This document shows, piece by piece, positions 14,888 to 19,380 of a stretch of 19,380 nt of DNA. The first letter of the stretch is position 1. Every line of letters starts with the position of its first letter. Made by a program: the position numbers and the translations under genes. Origin of the DNA: Candidatus Dojkabacteria bacterium (GTDB taxonomy: Bacteria; Patescibacteria; Dojkabacteria; B142; JAFGFJ01); NCBI GenBank assembly GCA_016931155.1, contig JAFGFJ010000007.1, positions 1 through 19,380 on the forward strand, in the 5' to 3' direction. The notes beneath the pieces were generated by a model, which saw only the letters and a program-made list of their open reading frames with translations, had not been told where the DNA came from and did not search any database.

Positions 14888-14916
14888 GGTTGTTAGAATA
14901 ATTACCCGGTTTTTTT
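14888..14916 (+). terminator. Candidate intrinsic terminator between leuS and the cyclophilin gene
   Basis: GGTTGTTA (14888-14895) pairs with TAATTACC (14899-14906), with one mismatch and one G-U, around loop GAA. CGG and seven T's follow (14910-14916). The next promoter begins at the last T. Confidence 0.4.
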
Positions 14917-14924
14917 GATATGAT
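14916..14924 (+). promoter_or_regulatory. Extended -10 promoter of the cyclophilin gene
   Basis: TGA-TATGAT has the same extended -10 layout as the leuS leader promoter. The expected leader before the ATG at 14947 is about 16 nt. No good -35 is seen. Confidence 0.45.
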
Positions 14925-14946
14925 GATTTTATGTTAATCGTTTCTC

Positions 14947-15738
14947 ATGCTCAAAGACAATAAGTGGTTTTTTCTTCAGATCCTCGGGATTATTGTTTTA
15001 ATGACTGCCATAGCTCTTATTATTGCCGGCGGGAATGTTTCATATCTGGGCGGAGAGTTTGGTCTCAGTCCGGATTGGAGTAATCTTTTAGGAAGAGGAA
15101 ATATTAACTCCGGATTCAGAAAGCCTCCTCCTTTTACACTCAAGTATACCGAAGACTATCGTGCAACAATGGAAACTAATCTGGGAACTCTGGAGATAGA
15201 TCTGCTTGAAAGGGCGGCACCAAATACAGTGAACAATTTTGTTTTTCTATCGGAGCAGGGTTATTATAACGGTACTTCTTTCCATAGAATAATCAAAGAC
15301 GTTCTCATACAGGGAGGAGATAGAAATACTTTAAATAATAAGCCGGAAGACGATGGTTTTGGCGATCCCGGTTATCAAATAAATGATGAAATAAACTGGG
15401 ACAGGCTTGATTTGAGTTCTGAGCAGAAGACTCGGCTTGAGGCTGAAGGATACGTTTCTACTCCTGTCGTTCTTTCCGAAAATATTGGGAAGTATTTTGT
15501 AGCAATGGCAAATGAAGGAATTCCAAATACAAACGGAAGTCAATTTTTTATTGTTTTTGAGGATTCAGACGAGATAAACGCTTTAAATGGTAGGCATACT
15601 GTTTTCGGGAAGATAATCGGCGGGCTTGATGTCCTCACAACTATCAACAATGTCGAAGTTGATACGTCTGACCCAAATTCACCAAAACCTAAAAACAATA
15701 TTATTATTAAAAAAATCAGTATTAACATTGTTAAATGA
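14947..15738 (+). CDS. Membrane-anchored cyclophilin-type peptidyl-prolyl isomerase
   Basis: The product (263 residues) has an N-terminal membrane segment (about 8-28) with a short cytoplasmic KDNK start. It therefore probably acts outside the membrane, helping exported proteins fold by proline isomerisation. The cyclophilin domain fills about residues 71-260. It shows METNLGTLEIDL, the catalytic stretch FHRIIKDVLIQGGD, then NTNGSQFFIV and LNGRHTVFGKIIGGLDVL. The active-site Arg of FHR and the Gln of IQGGD are present. About 50 residues of insertion separate the QGGD and NGSQFF motifs (including DEINWDRLDLSSEQKTRLEAEG), which is longer than in minimal bacterial cyclophilins. The gene stands alone between leuS and comEA, probably with its own promoter. 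A lipoprotein signal is not seen. Confidence 0.92.
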   Translation: MLKDNKWFFLQILGIIVLMTAIALIIAGGNVSYLGGEFGLSPDWSNLLGRGNINSGFRKPPPFTLKYTEDYRATMETNLGTLEIDLLERAAPNTVNNFVFLSEQGYYNGTSFHRIIKDVLIQGGDRNTLNNKPEDDGFGDPGYQINDEINWDRLDLSSEQKTRLEAEGYVSTPVVLSENIGKYFVAMANEGIPNTNGSQFFIVFEDSDEINALNGRHTVFGKIIGGLDVLTTINNVEVDTSDPNSPKPKNNIIIKKISINIVK

Positions 15739-15766
15739 TTTTAATATTTTTTTAATCTTTCTTTTG

Positions 15767-15772
15767 TAGAAT
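15767..15772 (+). promoter_or_regulatory. Possible -10 box of the comEA operon
   Basis: TAGAAT, preceded by TTTTG, lies 32 nt before the comEA ATG. There is no convincing -35. Confidence 0.3.
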
Positions 15773-15804
15773 TCTCCAGAATTTAACAGAATTTAACCCC
15801 TATC

Positions 15805-16368
15805 ATGAAAGTGAGAGTTTTTTGGGAAAAGTATAAAGCTTACGCCGGTATTTTTCTTCTGCTAATTTTGCCTGCAATATTTGTTTTCTTTTTTGTGCAG
15901 GAGGAAGAGGTATCTGCCTTGAACGAGCCGGTAGATATGGTTGAAACTGAAATGGAGACATTTTTTGTCGATATTTCGGGTCAGGTAAATAATCCAGGAG
16001 TGTATGAGGTGGAAGGTGGGATGATATTGATTGAGCTTGTTGATAAGGCTGGAGGACTTACTAATCTTGCAGATCTGGTTTTTATCGCAAAAAATCTGAA
16101 TCTCTCTCAAAAACTTGTTCCCGAGTACAAGCTGTATATTCCACAAGTAGGGGAAATGCAACTCGCCAGTCAGTCCCCTGGTTCTTCTGAAAAAGTAAAT
16201 CTGAACACTGCAAGTGTCAAGGAGCTTGATTCATTACCTGGGATTGGGGAGGCTACAGTACAAAAAATAATTGAAGCGAGACCGTTTAAAAATATTGAAG
16301 ATTTGAAAAGTGTCAGCGGTATAGGGGATGCTAAGTTCAATGAAATTAAGGATAAAGTTTCTGTCTAA
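15805..16368 (+). CDS. comEA: Competence protein ComEA (SLBB plus helix-hairpin-helix DNA-binding protein)
   Basis: ComEA binds incoming double-stranded DNA at the outer face of the membrane during natural transformation. The product (187 residues) has an N-terminal membrane anchor (about 13-31) and a SLBB domain (about 52-112, starting FFVDISGQVNNPGVYEV). After a short linker come two helix-hairpin-helix motifs (about 129-187) with the hairpins LPGIGEATVQKI (144-155) and VSGIGDAKFNEI (170-181). This is the standard domain order for Gram-positive-type ComEA, so nothing is missing. Its TAA stop overlaps the ATG of comEC by one base (TAATG), which points to one transcript with coupled translation. 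The order comEA-comEC is the classical one. Confidence 0.95.
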   Translation: MKVRVFWEKYKAYAGIFLLLILPAIFVFFFVQEEEVSALNEPVDMVETEMETFFVDISGQVNNPGVYEVEGGMILIELVDKAGGLTNLADLVFIAKNLNLSQKLVPEYKLYIPQVGEMQLASQSPGSSEKVNLNTASVKELDSLPGIGEATVQKIIEARPFKNIEDLKSVSGIGDAKFNEIKDKVSV

Positions 16369-17876
16369 TGCTTGGGAGTATACTAAAAAGAACTAAATAT
16401 CTTTTTCTTCTTTTTTCACGACTTCCTATTTTTTCTTTCTCTCTCTTTTATATTCTTGGAACAATTTATGCAAATTCATTTTCATTTGTTACTATTTGGT
16501 ATTTACTACTCTTTTTACCCTTTCTTTTTTTCCTCAGAAAAATTCCATTAGCATTCACTGTTTTGCTTGCTATTTCGGCTGTATTTTTAGGTGCTATAAG
16601 GGGTAATGGGGCTGAAATAGAATATCAGTCCTCGTGGATAAAATCATTGTGGAATGAAGAAGTAGAGATAAAAGGCACGATAGTTCGGGAACCGGTCCTA
16701 AAAGGAAGCAAGTATCAATATGTGGTGAAGCCCGACTTAAAAAATAAAAAAACTATATTTGATTTTTCCGGAGATGAGTCAGGATATATCCTTGTTGAAC
16801 TTTCTAAATTTGTGAATTACTCATATGGTGACTACTTGAGTATCTACGGGACAGTAGTGGAGCCTCCTGAGTTTGAAGATTTCTCTTATAAGGAGTACCT
16901 CAAAACTCAAAAAGTTTATGCAATTGTTGAAGATGCCAGAGTAAAGTTAAACGGCCGGAAAGGCAATCTCCTATTCAGAAAACTTTACGATTTAAAGCAT
17001 TACCTTGTGCAAAATATTCGATCAGAAATTCCTGAACCACATGCATCACTTTTGCTGGGAATACTGCTTGGAGTTAAAAGTGGAATGCCAAAATCTTTTT
17101 CGCAAGATCTATCGAACACCGGGACAACTCATATTATTGCTGTTTCTGGTTACAATGTTACTGTAGTATTAGCCTCACTTGTTCCGCTCCAATTTTTTTT
17201 GGGGAGGAAAAAAATATTTTGGCTTTCTTTAATTGTTTTATTTATTTTTCTTGCAGTGGTCGGTTTTGACAATTCTCCTGCTGTAAGATCGGGTACTATG
17301 GGTTTTGTTTATCTTATTGCTAAGTACAGTGGAAGAAGAGGTGATATTAAGACAATTTTAACATTTGTGGCAGCGATTTTGATCTATATAAACCCGTTTA
17401 TCATTAATTCACTAAGTTTTCAGTTGTCTTTTGCATCAACGACAGGAGTTATTGTGCTTACAGCTGGAATGACGCATATTAGCAAACGAAACATTGGGCT
17501 GATAAGCACCGAATTTGCCCCAACCATCTCTGCACTCGTTGCAACGGCTCCGATTACAATTCTAAATTTCGGCAAGATCTCAATTGTCAGTTTGATTGTA
17601 AATGTTTTAGTACTACCGGTCATACCTCTTCTTATGGGTTTAGGAGCACTATTATCATTATTTTCGATCGTTCCAAATTTAATATTCAGACTTCTTGGAT
17701 TCCTAATATTTCAGTTGCTTGATTATGTAATAAAAATAATTTGTTGGTTTGGTAATTTAAATTTTGCAATTATTGGTGTCCCAAAAAGTAACTACATTTC
17801 CTTAATTGTTTACTCACTAATTCTTCTATTTTTTTTTGAGACAAATTATAAAAAATATATTACTAGATACGAGTAA
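16368..17876 (+). CDS. comEC: ComEC membrane channel part (competence domain without nuclease-like domain)
   Basis: ComEC is the channel that takes single-stranded DNA across the membrane. The product (502 residues) has N-terminal membrane helices (about 15-75), a soluble region of the DUF4131/OB type (about 80-195) and the Competence membrane domain with many helices (about 220-495). The family signature GTTHIIAVSGYNV lies at 252-264, matching the usual HLLAISG(L/Y)HV. B. subtilis ComEC is about 775 residues because it continues into a metallo-beta-lactamase domain. Here the frame stops (TAA/TAG region at 17876) and that domain is encoded by the next gene after a 32-nt gap. There is no sign of a recent frameshift: the protein ends in a basic tail after its last helix, and the next product has its own membrane anchor. 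Confidence 0.94.
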   Translation: MLGSILKRTKYLFLLFSRLPIFSFSLFYILGTIYANSFSFVTIWYLLLFLPFLFFLRKIPLAFTVLLAISAVFLGAIRGNGAEIEYQSSWIKSLWNEEVEIKGTIVREPVLKGSKYQYVVKPDLKNKKTIFDFSGDESGYILVELSKFVNYSYGDYLSIYGTVVEPPEFEDFSYKEYLKTQKVYAIVEDARVKLNGRKGNLLFRKLYDLKHYLVQNIRSEIPEPHASLLLGILLGVKSGMPKSFSQDLSNTGTTHIIAVSGYNVTVVLASLVPLQFFLGRKKIFWLSLIVLFIFLAVVGFDNSPAVRSGTMGFVYLIAKYSGRRGDIKTILTFVAAILIYINPFIINSLSFQLSFASTTGVIVLTAGMTHISKRNIGLISTEFAPTISALVATAPITILNFGKISIVSLIVNVLVLPVIPLLMGLGALLSLFSIVPNLIFRLLGFLIFQLLDYVIKIICWFGNLNFAIIGVPKSNYISLIVYSLILLFFFETNYKKYITRYE

Positions 17877-17908
17877 GTGAAAATATTTACTAATTTAAAT
17901 ACAGGTAA

Positions 17909-18775
17909 ATGAGAAAAAAAATATTTATATTTACTGTTATTTTTTGTTTTATTTTATTTAGAATTTTTGATTTTTATCAAGATCGCTATCTTACGATTTA
18001 CTTTCTGGACGTGGGTCAAGGCGATTCTATACTAATTCGCACTCCAGATTATAAACACGTTTTAATTGATGGTGGACCAGACATAAGTGTCCTTTCAGAA
18101 TTAGGTGAAGTTGTACCTTTTTGGATTAGAAAAATTGATTACATTATTCTAACTCATACTGATTTGGATCATATTGGAGGGTTGGTCGATGTGTTGAATT
18201 ACTATCAGGTAAGCAAAGTATTTTTTAATGACACTGGAAAAAATACTCTTGTTTATAAAAAATTTTTAAATATTATTGATCAGAAAAATTATCCGTATAG
18301 TAGTATTATGGAAGGTAACAATCTTGCAGTTGGCTGTTGTGTAAAACTCGATATTCTTTGGCCAAATGAGCACATAAATTTGAAAACAATAGAACCTGTT
18401 AATAATTCCTCCGTTTCGGCAAGGCTGATATATAGGGATTTCGAGATTATATTGGCAGGAGACATAGAGAGTGCTATCGAGGAAGAGATGGCTCGCTCCA
18501 AAAACATAAAAGCTGACCTTCTTAAGGTCAATCACCATGGAAGTAATACAAGTAGTAATGAAAAATTTCTTGATGCAGTAAGTCCTGAATCTGCAATAAT
18601 TTCTGTTGGTGAAAAAAATAAATTTGGTCACCCGGCACCGCAGACTCTCGACAAGTTATCAAAGAGGAATATTGAAATTTACAGGACAGATATTTCTGGA
18701 AGAATTAAAGTTAGGACAAATGGAACTGATTATTCGGTTTATTGCGAGAAAGATTGCACTGGTGGTTCAATTTGA
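17909..18775 (+). CDS. ComEC-type metallo-beta-lactamase-fold hydrolase, separate gene
   Basis: This is the C-terminal nuclease-like domain of ComEC as a separate protein of 288 residues. It is anchored by an N-terminal membrane helix (about 4-20). It starts with the typical YFLDVGQGDSILIRTP and carries the metal-site motif H83-T-D-L-D-H88 in LTHTDLDHIGG. D185 in AGDIE, H209-H210 in VNHHGS and the late histidine in KFGHPAPQT complete the site, so all expected ligands are present. In ComEC this domain is thought to degrade the non-transported DNA strand. The gene follows the channel gene by 32 nt with no terminator between. A short G-containing sequence (CAGGTAA) precedes the ATG but is a weak ribosome site. 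A ComEC-unrelated hydrolase is unlikely given the context and sequence. Confidence 0.92.
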   Translation: MRKKIFIFTVIFCFILFRIFDFYQDRYLTIYFLDVGQGDSILIRTPDYKHVLIDGGPDISVLSELGEVVPFWIRKIDYIILTHTDLDHIGGLVDVLNYYQVSKVFFNDTGKNTLVYKKFLNIIDQKNYPYSSIMEGNNLAVGCCVKLDILWPNEHINLKTIEPVNNSSVSARLIYRDFEIILAGDIESAIEEEMARSKNIKADLLKVNHHGSNTSSNEKFLDAVSPESAIISVGEKNKFGHPAPQTLDKLSKRNIEIYRTDISGRIKVRTNGTDYSVYCEKDCTGGSI

Positions 18776-19380
18776 AGCATTTAGTTTTGCTGGTGATTTT
18801 GCATAGCAATACAATGTTTTCATTTTTAATTTTGTTATGTGTATAAATAATTTTGCCAGATATTTTTTTATTACCTAATAAATATATTAATAGTTTTTTT
18901 GACATAAAGCTTTTGTATCGGGTGGATATCCTATTACTTTTGGCAGAAATTGGTAAATCCTATTGTGATAAAAAAATAGACAGGAGTAAAAGCTAAAGCT
19001 AAGGATTCATGAAGAGAAAGTTAAAAATAGAATGAGGATGGAGGCAGGTGATAATCCAAAGACAGAGGCAAGATAAGGACAAATATAAATATAAGACAAA
19101 GTGAAGGACGAATAAAAACAAATAAAGATAAACAAAGACAAAGATAAACAGGGACACAAATGATAGACATAAAGGTGAGGGTGAAGTTGCGAACGGGAAT
19201 AAGTATGAGTATAAGAACGGCTACAGGGATGGGAAAGAGAACAGTAACAAGAACGAGTACAAGATTAAAGGTGACAAGGCAAAATAGTATTGAATTTTGT
19301 CTGTTTGCCTTCCTGCATTATTATGTTAATGAGCTTAAAAAGAGAATTAAAGAAAATCTTTAGATTACAAAGTCATCGAA
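18776..19380. other. Intergenic tail without a convincing gene; AT-rich then purine-rich
   Basis: The first part (to about 18960) is AT-rich and contains a TTGACA at 18899-18904 with no good -10 at 16-18 bp. From about 18980 to 19285 the plus strand is low-complexity and rich in A and G. A non-initiated frame at 19132-19287 reads like a lysine-rich low-complexity peptide (KYEYKNGYRDGKENSNKNEY), and an ATG frame at 19160-19363 reads as Arg/Thr/Lys-rich low complexity. Neither resembles a known protein and both probably reflect base composition. The region may be a decayed gene or spacer. Confidence 0.5.
19124..19155 (+). repeat. Two tandem copies of a 16-bp unit in the purine-rich tract
   Basis: AAAGATAAACAAAGAC (19124-19139) is followed at once by AAAGATAAACAGGGAC (19140-19155), with 14 of 16 positions identical. 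Neighbouring sequence is compositionally similar but more diverged. Confidence 0.6.

Noticed and set aside
19021..19170. A minus-strand 49-codon hydrophobic frame
   Set aside because: Its hydrophobicity follows from the T-rich minus strand, and there are no supporting start signals.
19160..19363. A 67-codon frame near the window end
   Set aside because: It is Arg/Thr/Lys-rich low complexity in a purine-rich tract, with no ribosome site and no recognisable domain.

Overview
The window looks like a chromosomal piece of a small-genome bacterium, most plausibly a member of the candidate phyla radiation (Patescibacteria). This is inferred from gene content and style, not from a database search. 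The genes are AT-rich, tightly packed and mostly lack a Shine-Dalgarno sequence. Several starts lie about 15-30 nt downstream of a good -10 box. The competence protein ComEC is split into a membrane part and a separate metallo-beta-lactamase-fold part. Rho has a long basic, low-complexity N-terminal extension. UGA is a normal stop here.

Layout. Positions 1-450 are the 3' end of 23S rRNA, followed by 5S rRNA (548-667) and a strongly structured region ending in a T-run (674-783). Then comes a + strand block: a four-domain S1 protein (rpsA), the AAA+ unfoldase ClpC, and the recombination/repair ATPase RadA, which begins 3 nt after clpC. A small Nudix hydrolase gene converges on radA with no gap. 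Between the Nudix gene and a GNAT acetyltransferase lies a consensus-like promoter (TTGACA-17-TATACT) that starts a roughly 220-nt highly structured, non-coding segment. After the acetyltransferase, rho has its own promoter and is followed 2 nt later by a membrane-anchored LysM/M23 peptidoglycan hydrolase.

Two tRNA-Ala genes (anticodons CGC and GGC) converge around a short spacer carrying a near-duplicate 17-18 nt sequence. A stand-alone nucleotidyltransferase follows. Then comes leuS, preceded by a T-box leader with a canonical antiterminator/terminator pair. Its first hairpin shows a leucine codon (CUC) in the terminal loop, which resembles the ultrashort Stem I class. Next are a membrane-anchored cyclophilin, comEA, comEC and the separate ComEC beta-lactamase-like gene. 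The last 600 bases contain no convincing gene and include a purine-rich low-complexity tract.

How it fits together. Most genes are information-processing or quality-control housekeeping: ribosome, S1, ClpC, RadA, Rho, LeuRS, tRNAs. A DNA-uptake module (ComEA, ComEC membrane channel, ComEC nuclease-like domain) closes the window, and RadA and a periplasm-facing peptidoglycan hydrolase are compatible with natural transformation. The most interesting non-protein signals are the unexplained structured RNA at about 6661-6890 and the unusual T-box leader of leuS.
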